From contig JAQTLR010000001.1 in assembly GCA_028714815.1 (NCBI GenBank), forward strand, positions 62,001 through 126,000: a stretch of DNA of 64,000 bases, given 5' to 3'. Every line of letters begins with the position of its first letter. The first letter of the stretch is position 1. The notes under the pieces were generated by a model. That model searched no databases, was not told the DNA's origin, and saw only the letters and a program-made list of their open reading frames with translations. This DNA is from Candidatus Altimarinota bacterium. Its GTDB lineage: Bacteria; Patescibacteriota; Gracilibacteria; BD1-5; UBA2023. Positions 1 to 9,921 of the stretch are shown here, in pieces. Position numbers and translations under genes: made by a program.

Positions 1-337
1 TTTTCAGGAGATTGCTCTTGATATAGCTTTTTTTGAAGAGGGTCTCCACTTCTTTATTTTCCAGGAAAAAATGGGTATTGCTCTTGAAATCATGTGATTT
101 TTCCTCGATCATGGTCCCCCGGAAGTTCTCTATCAGGGTATTGTAATCATTTCTATACCTGTTGTTGAGGATGAGATAGATGGCAATGAAGACGGTATTC
201 AGGAAGATATTGCCGATAGATATGATATCTATCATTTTCCCGCTGGTGATTTTGAGTATGAAGACGATAAAAAGGATATTGCTCCCGAAAAAAAGGAACA
301 TGAGTGTCCGGTTTACTGATTGTATGCTGAGTTTCAT
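1..337 (-). CDS. Membrane-anchored protein, partial (C-terminus beyond window)
   Basis: The frame is open from an ATG at 335-337 to the window edge, giving 112 residues. It shows two adjacent hydrophobic segments (roughly residues 11-29 and 38-57), then a polar, charged stretch rich in Asn, Glu and Lys. This looks like an N-terminal membrane anchor or hairpin followed by a soluble domain. It lies 43 nt downstream of the PrsW-like gene on the same strand, so the two may be co-transcribed. I do not recognise the family, and the rest of the protein is outside the window. Confidence 0.6.
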   Translation of the reverse strand, partial: MKLSIQSVNRTLMFLFFGSNILFIVFILKITSGKMIDIISIGNIFLNTVFIAIYLILNNRYRNDYNTLIENFRGTMIEEKSHDFKSNTHFFLENKEVETLFKKSYIKSNLLK

Positions 338-380
338 AGGGGATTTATAAAAAATACGGTAAATAGATCCTATCATATGA

Positions 381-1349
381 TTACTGTTCCTCATAGAAGA
401 TTCGGGTGATAGAGAGGTAGGATCCGAAAAAATAGATGAATATGATCCCGGTGAACCCGACGGTGAGCGATATGTCGAATATGGCATGTACGAGTATGGA
501 AAGGAGAAATCCATACAGAAGCGTCTTCGCATACGGAAGGATTTTCGGGAGTGATGTATAGGCGATGAAGGCACGAGAAAAATACAATCCTACGATCACG
601 CTACAGATGATATGAGTAAGAAGCGAGAATATGGATCGGAATATCCAAGTCGAGAGTACTCAGGAACTCCAGACACCGGATTGTTCCGCTATGTTTTTGA
701 GGTAGAGGATATTTTCTATGAACCCGAAGCCGAGCGCGATGAATATGGAAAAAAGCACTCATTTTTTCACGGAATCGATGAAGGGGAGCGAACTCGTAAG
801 AACGCAGAAATGCTTGCTCGTCTCTTCTATGATGGCTATGACGACGTAGTAGAAAAGCACGAGTTTCAGGGTTCCGAATACCACTCAGGCGATGGTGATT
901 CACCCGTTCGCAAGAGGCGCTTCAAATATATCGAGACTGAAAAGAAGGAAATGGAAGAAGGAAAAGAGTATGCCTATCAAGAATAGTATCCCTGTATTTC
1001 TTATCAGGGTTTTCCAGACTTTTCCGATAGAGAGGGAAAAAAATCCTAGGGAAAAAACGAAGACGCTTATCGCTATGATCCCTATGGTCATCAGAAGGGA
1101 TGCAGCAAGCTCTATCTCATTGCCTCGGATTGCAAGCAGCGGAAAGACATTCCAGTGCACGAGATCGGCGAAAGCCATCATATCGCTCATGAAGAGCACG
1201 GGAACCACCGATATGGCCCCAGCGACGATACCCAGTCCGAATCGGCGGGCCCCGAGCGGGGAATTGTCGAGGTACGAAAATATATACCCCCACATAAGTA
1301 TGGGGAAAAAGGTGATGATGATAATGGGGATGAGAGACAATATTTCCAT
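381..1349 (-). CDS. PrsW-like intramembrane metalloprotease
   Basis: This 322-residue polytopic membrane protein has the pattern of the PrsW/CPBP-like glutamic/metallo-protease group: an EE-x-x-K motif (IEETSKH), a downstream FGFIEN motif and a late H-x-x-x-D motif (HAIFD), each in or next to a hydrophobic segment. The family cleaves membrane-bound substrates such as anti-sigma factors; the substrate here is unknown. Several UGA codons lie in frame (for example at 900-902 and 885-887) and must be Gly for the three motifs to join. The start at 1347-1349 has an AGAGG-like ribosome site about 8 nt upstream. The stop is TAA. Confidence 0.75.
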
Positions 1350-1505
1350 GGTATGGAACCTCTGAAAAACTCGTTCTTGGAGCTTTAAATCTCCGTTTCT
1401 CGTTCTCCGTACAAGTTGTACGGTTTGCTCGAATACTCGATTTACACTCCAATTACTTCACTTTTGAGAGGTTCTAGAGATTAATGAAGATAAATATTTT
1501 CAGAT

Positions 1506-1796
1506 TTACTTCCGAAAGATTTCGTATTTTCAGAACTTGATGCTTTCCCGTTTCCCATTTTTGAAGACATGGGAAATCAGGAACATATTGGCACCGATGA
1601 GTATGAAGAATACTCCGATGATATATGCTATAAGTGCCGGTGCAGCGATGACAAGTATCCCGAAGAGTATGAAAATGATGCCGACGAGGTTCATGAGATA
1701 TTTTTTAGCGATATAAATCGCTATCACTCTATAGTAAAAATCGAAAAAATCAACTTTTCTCGACCATTCGGGAATCTTTTTCCAAAATCCCGACAT
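1506..1796 (-). CDS. Small two-helix membrane protein
   Basis: This 96-residue protein has a charged N-terminus rich in Phe, Tyr and Trp (MSGFWKKIPEWSRKV) and two closely spaced hydrophobic helices forming a membrane hairpin, followed by a short basic tail. The apparent stop at 1530-1532 is UGA, so the real end is the TAA at 1506-1508, which adds eight residues. A purine-rich AGGGGA lies just upstream of the ATG. Function is unknown. It is divergent from the secreted-protein gene at 1875. Confidence 0.6.
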
Positions 1797-1874
1797 CTTC
1801 CCCTATTTTCGAATTGATTTTCCAAAATATTGTTGTACTATGGGTCCGTCCTTTTACTCTCCCTTTGCAATTTT

Positions 1875-2765
1875 ATGCACAAAATATATCTCCTCCTTGT
1901 AGTATTTCTTGCACCGATCGGTGTCTTCGCCCTGAATGTCGATGTTATCGCTACTCCTCCATCGGGGACATACCATGCTCCGGTGCATATCACCCTTACT
2001 CCCACCGAGCCCGGAGCAAAAACTTTCTATAGCTTCAAACCGGATGGGTATCCTGGGGACGCCTTTCTCTACACCGGGTCGATCCTTCTCAAACATTCTT
2101 CTCCGCTCATCTATTTCTCGTTTTTAAGCACGAGCAATGAATCGAAGATCAAGCAAAATGACTATACTATAGAATATTCATCGGATATTCACTTTGAAAC
2201 CGAATCCATTTTCGGTTCCTGACAGGTGGATGTGGTATTGGTGAATAGTGGATCCGAATCGGTAAATGTGGGATTTTGGCAGGTACAGTCCGAATCTGAT
2301 ATGGGAATTATTCCCGAAGATACAGTGATGGCTCCATGAGCAAAATACAGCGTACATTTGAATTACCCGGGTCAGAGCTCTATCGTGCTCAGAAGCCCAG
2401 ATGATGAAGAGCGGGATATTTTGGTACCCCAAGATTCTTCAGGAAATGCCGAAGCACCTTCTCCGAAGAAGAGGAATGTTATAACAAGAATCGTACCGAG
2501 AAAGATTATCTCTATCGGAGAAATTCCGGTAAATACAGAGATGGCTCCGGTTCTTTCTGAGACAAAATCCCCGGAGGTTTCCCTTCCCATAGAACAGAAA
2601 GTAGAGAACACCACCCCGGTTCCATTCGATATCAATCAGGTAGCGAAGGCATCGGCTAACGAATCCGGACAAAAGAACATGAATCCCTTATATCTCGTCC
2701 TTTTATGAGGTCTTTCTTTCTGAGCTGGAACAGTTCAATGGTATATGAGAAGGAGGCAGAGATAA
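1875..2765 (+). CDS. Secreted, C-terminally anchored protein with chitobiase-like domain
   Basis: The ATG at 1875 is chosen because it gives a clean signal peptide (MHKIYLLLVVFLAPIGVFA); an upstream in-frame start at 1830 would bury it. After the signal comes a domain resembling the chitobiase/beta-hexosaminidase C-terminal domain (PPSGTYHAPVHITLTP, then YTGSILL), which in other proteins is a beta-sandwich accessory module. A second beta-rich region follows, then a Pro/Glu/Lys-rich linker and a final transmembrane helix with the basic tail YMRRRQR. Three in-frame UGA codons before that tail and one or more in the middle must be Gly. The protein is probably exposed on the cell surface. The stop is TAA at 2763-2765; length 296 residues. 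Confidence 0.75.
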
Positions 2766-2873
2766 TGTCCATGAACCGTTCGCAAACAGGCGGGCGGTTT
2801 TTTTTGGAGAGCGTAAGTTGAAAAGAATGCTCTTTTGCATATACTGGCCGGACTTTAAGGAAAATATATCCGT

Positions 2874-4586
2874 ATGGACCATATCATTGTCGACATCCAA
2901 AAATACGAAGTCCGGGGGAAGGAGATCCTTTCGGATATTTCGTGTACCATCAACGCGACGGATCGGATCGCCATCGTCGGAGGGAATGGAGTGGGGAAGA
3001 CAACATTCATGAAGGTTTTGACGGGGGAAATTTCTGAGTTCGATGGAAGCATCAATAATATCGGGTCGATTTCGCTTGGGTATCTTTCGCAGATCCACTT
3101 CGATACCGAGGATCGGAAGGTTCGAGACGATCTCAGGCTCGCGTTCCGGGAAGTCCGGGAAGCGGAGCAGTGCCTGATAACTGCTGAAAACTTCATGACG
3201 GAGCATCCGGAGGATATGGACGCTATCGGTCGATATACCGAGGAACTCGATCGCTTCCAGATGCTCGGCGGATACGAAGTGGAGAACCGATTGGAACGGG
3301 TCGCTCGTGGAATCGGTATATTCGAGCTTTTGGAGCGACCGATCCGGGAAGTGAGCGGAGGACAACGGACCAAGATTGCCCTCGCAAAAGTGCTTCTTTC
3401 CGCACCGGATTTTCTTCTGTTGGATGAGCCGACGAATTTCATCGACCTCCAGAGCGTCGAATGGCTGGAAAAATACCTGATCGACAATTGGAAAGGAGGA
3501 TACATGATCATCTCCCACGATCGGGAATTTCTGGATAAGACCTGTGATCTGGTCTATGAAATCGTTCCCGGACATCCGCTTCAGATATACCACGGAAATT
3601 ATACCTATTCGGTTGATCAAAAGGCGAAGATCCGGGAGAAACAATGGAAGGTCTACGAGGAACAACAGACCATGATGGAGAGCGAAAAAGCGCTCATCAA
3701 CCGGTTTCGTGCCGGATCTCGGGCGAGTTTCGCAAAGAGCCGGGAGCGAGCGCTCGAGAAGATCGAGGTGATAACGAAACCCTATGTTCCACCGATCACC
3801 AACTTTTCTTTCGCATTCGGTGAGCGATCCCAAGAGAAAGTATTCTCTTTCAAAGAGTGTTTCATCGGACGCACAGAACCACTCTTCTATATCCAGGATC
3901 TGGTCCTTTCGGAGCGCGAACGGGTCGGGATCATCGGGGAAAATGGGGCGGGGAAGTCCACGTTCCTGAAGACGATCCTCGGGCAGTTGGAACCGCTTGA
4001 CGGGTATTGTCAGAAAGGGAAATGACTGGAGATCAGCTACTATTCCCAGATGCACGAGGAGCTCCTCAAAGACAGGACCGTCATCGAGAATTTCGCGCAC
4101 CATAACCTCCACTATCCGCGGGAACGACTGGTTTCCATTCTGAGTCAATACGGATTCGTCTTCACGGATCTGGATCGGAAGATCGAGTCCTTCTCTGGAG
4201 GGCAGATATCGAAAATCCTCTTCGCCATCCTCGGGCAGAAGCCTTCGAATTTTTTGGTCCTCGACGAGCCGACCAATCATCTGGATTACGAGGCACGGGA
4301 GGCGTTGGAGCAATCGTTGCAGAACTATAAAGGAACGATCCTCTTCATCTCCCACGACCGGTACTTCGTCAACAAGATCGCCTCCAAACTCTGGATCATC
4401 GCGAACAATGAACTCACCGTCAGCTACGGGAATTACTCGGACTACCAGTACAAGAAAGAGCGTGGACTCCAGTATGATGCAGCACTCTTCGATGAGAGCG
4501 CTGAACTCAATCTGGTCCTCGAAGAGAAGCTCGGAAAGAATGAAGCGAAGCGCATTGCGGAGAAATTCGGACGCAAAAAAAAGTAG
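2874..4586 (+). CDS. ABC-F family ATPase (ribosome-associated type)
   Basis: This 570-residue soluble protein has two ABC cassettes and no membrane segments, typical of ABC-F proteins, which act on the ribosome as translation or resistance factors. The first cassette has Walker A GGNGVGKTT (residues 36-44), signature VSGGQ and Walker B LLLDEPTNFIDL. A linker rich in charged residues follows. The second cassette has GENGAGKST, a degenerate signature FSGGQISK and VLDEPTNHLD. The UGA at 4023-4025 falls in the second cassette just before LEISYYSQ, where Gly fits and a stop would remove the last third. It ends in TAG inside a terminator hairpin shared with gyrA. Which ABC-F subgroup (EttA, Uup or other) I cannot say. 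Confidence 0.9.
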
Positions 4587-4616
4587 AGATTTGCCGCGGC
4601 AAATCTCTACTTTTTT
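4583..4616. terminator. Bidirectional Rho-independent terminator between ABC-F and gyrA
   Basis: A perfect palindrome spans 4583-4610 (GTAGAGATTTGCC, then its complement). It is followed by six T on the right (4611-4616) and preceded by eight A on the left (4575-4582). It therefore works in both directions and ends both convergent genes. The TAG stop of the ABC-F gene is inside the left arm. Confidence 0.9.
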
Positions 4617-4618
4617 GG

Positions 4619-7237
4619 TTATTCCTCACCATTCTCTTCTTTTCCTTCCACGACCGTTTCTTCCTCTTCTTCCCCCTTCTTCATGACGGTTGCGGTCGTG
4701 AAGGAATCCTTTTTATCTTTCAATTTTGCGAGGATGATTCATTGGGTGACACGGGAAGTGGTTCGGACTCCATTCAATGGAACCCGGACGGTCTGACCGG
4801 TCTTGGAGATGAGCATGACCTCACCGTCCTTTCGGGAATCCTCGGTGAGGATACTAACCCCGATGACATCTCCGGTTTTCTCGGTCATAGCTCCGACCTT
4901 GACTCCGGATCCTCCACGACCCTGTTCCCGGTATTCTTCGATATTGGTGATCTTCCCCATTCCGTTTTCGGTCACGGTGAATACGTATTTGTCATTTTCT
5001 CCGACTACATCGGCCTCCACAACAGAGTCGTTTTCGGCGATACGCATCCCACGGACTCCGGCAGCTCCACGTCCCATGACACGGATATCCTCCTCCTTGA
5101 ACTGGATCGCTTTCCCATGCTTGGAAACCATGAGAATATTATCTTCACCGTTGGTCACGCGTACCCATCCGAGTTCATCTCCTTCCCGTGGCTTCATGAC
5201 AATGAGTCCGGATGTCCGGATGTTCTTCACATCGTCCATATCGACCCGTTTGATAACTGCCTTTTTGGATATGAGCGCGAAGTGTTTTCCGGTAACAGCA
5301 GCAAGATCCAGGATAGCAGTGATTTCTTCTTCTTTCTGAAGGGAAAGGAGATTGATGATCGGTTGCCCTTTGGCGGTTCTCTGGGTTTCTGGAATCTCAT
5401 ATGCAGGGAGAGAGAATACCCGACCGGTATTCGTGAAGAAGAGAAGATCCGAATGATTGCTGGTCGACAGGATGATCTTTACCTCATCCTCATCCTTGAC
5501 TGCGACATTGACTCCCTTCCCTCCACGACGCTGCGTACGGAAGGCGGATGCCTTGATACGCTTCACATATGAGTTCTTGGAAAGGGTGATAACCACTTCC
5601 TCATTCGGGATGGTATCCTTCGGGTTCCATTCCCCGATAGCACCGATCTGTACTTCGGTACGGCGAGCGTCCCCGTATTTGTCCTTGATTTCGGTAAATT
5701 CGTCACCCATGATGGTGTTTACCCGTTCCGGTTTCGAGAGGATGTCTTTCAGGTCGGCGATGAGCAGGAGTTTTTCCGCGAGTTCGTCCTCGATCTTTTT
5801 GCGTTCGAGTCCGGAAAGCCGTTGGAGTTGCATCTCCAGGATGGCCTGAGATTGCTTGTCCGAGAGTCCGAATCGGCTCATGAGGTTGTCATGCGCTTCC
5901 TCCTTGCTTCCGGATTCCTTGATGGTCTTGATGACCGCATCGATATTGTCGAGAGCGATCTTGAGACCCTCGAGGATGTGGGCACGTGCTTCTGCGATCA
6001 TAAGCTCGTAGCGGGTCCGCCGTTCGATGACTTCCCGTCGGTGTACGATGAATTCCTCGAGCATCTCGAGGAGATTGAAGAGCTTCGGTTGGATTCCCCG
6101 ATCATGGAGCGCGATCATATTGAAAGCGAAGCTGGTCTGGAGCTGGGTGAGTTTATAGAGCTGATTCAAAATCTTTTTCGGGAAAGCGTCTTTTTTCATC
6201 TCGATGACGATCCGTACATCCCCGAGTCCCTTGGATTCATCCCGGAGATCGGATATCCCGACGATGATCTTTTCTTGGATGAGTTCGACGATCTTCTCGA
6301 TGAATGCCTTCTTATTGAGCTGGTAAGGGACTTCGGTAATGATGATGGCTCGTTTCCCGTTTTTGAGCTCATCGATGCTCGCACGTCCCCGCATAGTCAC
6401 GGAACCACGTCCGGTCGCATAGGCATTGAGGATATCTTTCCGGTTGTAGATGATTCCTCCGGTCGGAAAATCCGGTCCTTTAATGAAATCGAGGAGATTC
6501 TCGATAGTGATCTCCGATGGATTCGGATGATAGAGGATGAAGTTCAAAGCATCGATAACCTCGCAGAGGTTGTGCGGAGGGATATTAGTCGCCATACCGA
6601 CGGCGATACCGACGGAACCGTTCAGGAGGAGATTCGGGATACGGGTCGGGAGGACACTTGGTTCTTTGGTCGACGCATCGTAGTTGTCTCTCCAATCGAC
6701 CGTATCTTTATCGATATCGGCAAGCATGAGTTCTCCGAGCTTCGCCATCTTCACCTCGGTATAACGCATGGCAGCGGCACTATCCCCGTCCATGGAACCG
6801 AAGTTCCCTTGTCCGTCGACGAGCGTGTAGCGCATGGAGAAATCCTGGGCCATACGAACCATAGCCTCATACACGGAACTATCTCCGTGCGGGTGGTATT
6901 TTCCGAGCACATCTCCGACGACACGAGCCGACTTTCGATGTTTTCCGGTAGCACGGACCCCGCCATCATACATGGCATAGAGGATACGTCGGTGAACCGG
7001 CTTCATACCGTCGCGGATATCGGGAAGGGCACGATTGACAATAACGGACATGGCATAATCCAGATAACAGGTCTCCATTTCCTCTACGATGGAACGGTTC
7101 GCATCCCCTTCGTACGTAAGAGCCGTACCCGAAAACGGTGGGGGGAGTCCATCGGTGGATTCTTCTTGTACAGTATACATTTCTTCATTTTCTGCTCAAA
7201 GATTTTCGAGTTCTTCCGGAATGATGTTTTCTGACAT
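4619..7237 (-). CDS. gyrA: DNA gyrase subunit A
   Basis: This 872-residue protein is the DNA breakage-reunion subunit of gyrase. Diagnostic sequences are [17 protein letters not shown] (quinolone-resistance region, with Ser at the E. coli 83 position and Glu at the 87 position), the catalytic tyrosine in AMRYTE (about Y159), and the GyrA box QRRGGKG in the C-terminal domain, which marks gyrase rather than topoisomerase IV. The C-terminal blade ends VTQ-UGA-IILAKL, matching the Gly of VTQG in other GyrA proteins. The tail after that is acidic. I place the start at 7235-7237 ([13 protein letters not shown]), which reads through one UGA, rather than the later ATG at 7180; the frame stays open further upstream (see the gene at 7367). 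The stop is TAA. Confidence 0.95.
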
Positions 7238-7322
7238 AAAAATAAGGATCCAAAAAAGGTAAAATTTCCCGATTAATATACGGAATTCTCCCTGTTTTGC
7301 AAATGATTTTTCGCAAGAAAAA

Positions 7323-7346
7323 ATACCCTGGAACAAGCCAGGGTAT
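7323..7346. terminator. Terminator hairpin upstream of gyrA
   Basis: ATACCCTGG and CCAGGGTAT form a 9-bp stem with a 6-nt loop. The left flank carries an A run that becomes a U tract on the minus strand; the right flank has TAATTTTTT. It sits where the minus-strand gene at 7708 should end, so it probably separates that gene from gyrA. Confidence 0.75.
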
Positions 7347-7366
7347 CGTATAATTTTTTCTCTGTG

Positions 7367-7708
7367 TCAGGACTGACGAAACGTGAGCCTGGCACCGAGA
7401 ATACAGGGTGGATGGAGAATATCCAGCCACCGGGACACACGAATTTCAGAAGCATATATTATTGTATTCTCGTCATTCCTTACTTCATTCCAAGGATGGA
7501 CGACGACCATTTGAAACGAGCGGAGTTGGGGGAATATTTTGCGAGGTTGTTCGCAAATGCCTTTCTGGATCAATAGGGTATATTGATCTTTCGACAGAGA
7601 ATCATCGAGGAGTTCTATCCTGTTTTTACGGAGTTCCCGGATTATCCTGTCGGGGAAATCCTCGTGTGATGGCACGATGATTTCCCCTTCCACAAACCAA
7701 TTTGACAT
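7367..7708 (-). CDS. Hypothetical protein with no TAA/TAG stop before the terminator
   Basis: The reading starts at an ATG (7706-7708) with Shine-Dalgarno AGGTGA five nt upstream and a clear promoter further up, so a gene here is likely. It gives about 113 mostly soluble residues of unknown family. The only stop at the expected place is UGA at 7367-7369, 20 nt before a terminator hairpin. In this code UGA is Gly, and the frame then stays open through the hairpin and runs in frame into gyrA. Either UGA ends translation here, the transcript is non-stop, the stop was lost, or the open frame is chance. I give the coordinates to the UGA. Confidence 0.5.
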   Translation of the reverse strand: MSNWFVEGEIIVPSHEDFPDRIIRELRKNRIELLDDSLSKDQYTLLIQKGICEQPRKIFPQLRSFQMVVVHPWNEVRNDENTIIYASEIRVSRWLDILHPPCILGARLTFRQS

Positions 7709-7739
7709 AATAATCACCTATCTGTTTTTTCGTATTTTC

Positions 7740-7767
7740 ATAATAGATATTTCTGGTATTTTGTCAA
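7740..7767 (-). promoter_or_regulatory. Sigma70-type promoter for the 7708 gene
   Basis: On the minus strand TTGACA (7767-7762) and TATTAT (7745-7740) are separated by 16 nt. The start codon follows about 31 nt after the -10 box, with an AGGTGA ribosome site at 7719-7714. It lies just downstream of the stop of the acyltransferase gene, so the small gene has its own promoter. Confidence 0.7.
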
Positions 7768-7772
7768 AAGTA

Positions 7773-8624
7773 TTAGAGAAAACGGAAATAGGAATCTCGG
7801 AAATAGCACTCGTGTTCTATGAAGTTGAGCTTGAAATCAGTGTATCCCTGCTGGTCTTTCGTCATGGAGGAGTCGCGGAGATGATCGAAGTTTATATATT
7901 TGATACCTCGTTCGATACTGTCGGAAAACCAACGGTCGATGAGTCCGGTTCCTGCTTGGTACGGTTTGGCTTCCTGTCCGGTAAAGGCAACGAGGTGTAC
8001 ACTGGCATTGTCAGAATAATCATGAACCGCCAGTCATGCGATGGGGGTATTCCCACGGTAACATACATAACTTCGGACAGATTCTCCTCCTATTTCTTTC
8101 ATGGTACGGTAATATCGGATATAATCCGATTTGAAAAGATGCTTTACCCGTATCTGCTTGAAAGCATGAATGAATACATCGCTGCTCACGAGTTCTATGC
8201 GTACTTCGGACTCGGGAAATGAGAGGAATTTCTTGCGGGCACGTCTGGCTCGTTCATTCCATTTTTTGTAGTATTCCTGATTCTCAATCCGTACGAAACC
8301 GGTTCTCGTGAAATGGGTTCCGATGGTGAGTTTTTTCCATCCTGGAGGGATTTCGGTTCGACGAAACGGTATCCATATGACAAATCCGCGTTTGAATCCA
8401 TAGGAAGAGAGAAGTTCTTTTGTCGGTTCCGTGTCGATGCGTTCGAATTTCACGAGCTGCATATATCTCCCGAAAATCCGTTTGATCCAACCGAATCGGA
8501 ATCCTCCTTCAAGCGGTATAGTATGTATATGGCAATGATCCCGTAGATATGTATTGTATATGGGGGAAGTGGTCCGGTAGTAGGTGTGGTCTTCCGGAAA
8601 TTCCGAACGTTCTATGAGTTGCAT
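7773..8624 (-). CDS. GNAT/FemAB-like acyltransferase
   Basis: This 283-residue soluble protein resembles the double-GNAT FemAB/BioF2-like acetyltransferase group (Acetyltransf_6). The C-terminal half reads YRGNTPIA-UGA-LAVHDYSDNASVHLVAF, then a surface containing AGTGLIDRWFSDSIERGIKYINFDHL and ending in KLNFIEHECYFRD, which follows the usual order of strands and helices. Relatives add amino acids to lipid II or modify exopolysaccharide; the substrate here is unknown. The UGA at 8034-8036 must be Gly to join the halves. The start is ATG at 8622-8624 and the stop TAA at 7773-7775. Confidence 0.65.
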
Positions 8625-8768
8625 GGTTTTCGTTGATTGGATAATTGTTCGAGAGTATAGAGATAAAAATAAATTATTAGTTTAATGATGAGAGATGGTT
8701 ATATGATTGGAACAATGGTTTTTGCCGGAATGGTGGGACGGGATCAGTGTTGACATGGAATTATGATA

Positions 8769-9842
8769 TTAGTTAACCGGCGCCGAGCATGTTATCATTT
8801 TCGAACAGGAATTTCCGCAATTGTCGGTTCCGTAGGTTATGGGGGGAATCATACTGCAGTCAGGGGCTGGAGCATTGCAAGAGCCGTTCGGGATACAAGC
8901 AATCGTATTTCATCCACTAGTATTTCAGCTACACGAGCTTCCATTCCCCCCGCAAACTCCACAGGCATCATTTACTTTTGTCGATCCGCACTGATTATCA
9001 CATCCGCTTGGAACACAACAAGCTCCTAAGTTACAGCTCTGACTTTGCGTCGATGGTCATAAACAAGCCACTCAGCCGTTCGATGGGGCTGGATTCGTAC
9101 AGCTCCGGCTCTGACTCTGGGTTCCTGGTCAACAAGCCGCTGAACAGGCTGACCATCCGGACCATGCTGACCATCCTCCGTTCACCGGTGCAGTTACGCA
9201 GTTCGTGCTTCCATCTGCTTTGATCCCGTTTACTACCAGACTTCCTCCGCAAGTTGCAAACATGGCAGTGAAGAAATCTTGGAATTTTCCTCCAATACTC
9301 TGTCCTGAGGGTTGAACCGGCCAGGATATCCCTGACGGAATAACGGGAATATGGGGCGTAGCTATGACATTGGGGGTTGCTGGATCCACACAATACTTCC
9401 ATCCATCTGAGGCAAACCCTTTGACAAGAGTATTTCCCGGACAGGTTCAAACCAGATTGCTGAAATACGTTCCGAATTTCCCATGAACATATTGTCCGGT
9501 CGGAGGATTGGATGGATATGATCAAGTTGTGGGAATATATTGAGGATTCAAACCAGAACTTCCATCTCAGGGGACACAGATCGGAGTATAGTCTGTCTTG
9601 AATCCCTTTAGGAATTGATCCGTAGGACACGTCCCTACCATAGAGGTATTAAGCCTTCCTGAGAAGGTTCCTCATGGAATTTTTCCTGGAGGATTGGACG
9701 GAAGGGAAGAAAATACCCCAGCAGCATAGAGTATCCCGGATATAATGATTCATGAGAAGAGAATACCTAGAATCCCTTGGTGAAGGAATAGTAAGAATAA
9801 TGCTCCTCCTTTTTTTTGTTTCCAATCCGTTCATTGGTTCAT
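8769..9842 (-). CDS. Membrane-anchored surface protein with thrombospondin type-1 repeat
   Basis: This gene is visible only with UGA=Gly: 357 residues with eleven in-frame UGA codons. The N-terminus is basic and followed by a long hydrophobic segment (about residues 12-45). A Pro/Gly-rich extracellular region follows. Residues about 222-276 form a thrombospondin type-1 repeat: WSAWSGWSACSAACG, then SRSC, then paired Cys ending in GACC, with the W-x-x-W ladder and six-Cys pattern of the family. Residues 292-304 read DACGVCGGNGSSC, a Cys motif seen in ADAMTS proteins. Such repeats bind glycans or proteins, so host-cell or partner contact is likely. It lies beside the giant surface protein on the same strand. 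Confidence 0.75.
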
Positions 9843-9921
9843 ATATACGGTTTATGAGATGATAAAATATCGGAAATCATATGCAGCATCGAAAAGAAAT
9901 CAATTTTTCATAGCACTGCCC

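Noticed and set aside
601-1452. Several overlapping frames on both strands (plus 612-986, 892-1365 and minus 601-903, 1117-1452)
   Set aside because: They are shadows of the PrsW-like gene, which reads cleanly through UGA in one minus frame with all three motifs.
2874-4025. ABC-F gene as a truncated pseudogene
   Set aside because: The UGA is a conserved-context Gly and the frame continues to the second cassette with intact motifs.
2703-4355. 550-codon minus-strand frame over the ABC-F gene
   Set aside because: It is the mirror of the plus-strand ATPase; composition is poor (Leu/Arg/Ile runs) and no family motif is visible.
5822-7234. 470-codon plus-strand frame over gyrA
   Set aside because: Antisense shadow of gyrA, which has clear family motifs on the minus strand.
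7408-7680. 90-codon plus-strand frame opposite the 7708 gene
   Set aside because: The minus-strand gene has promoter, ribosome site and terminator; this frame has none.
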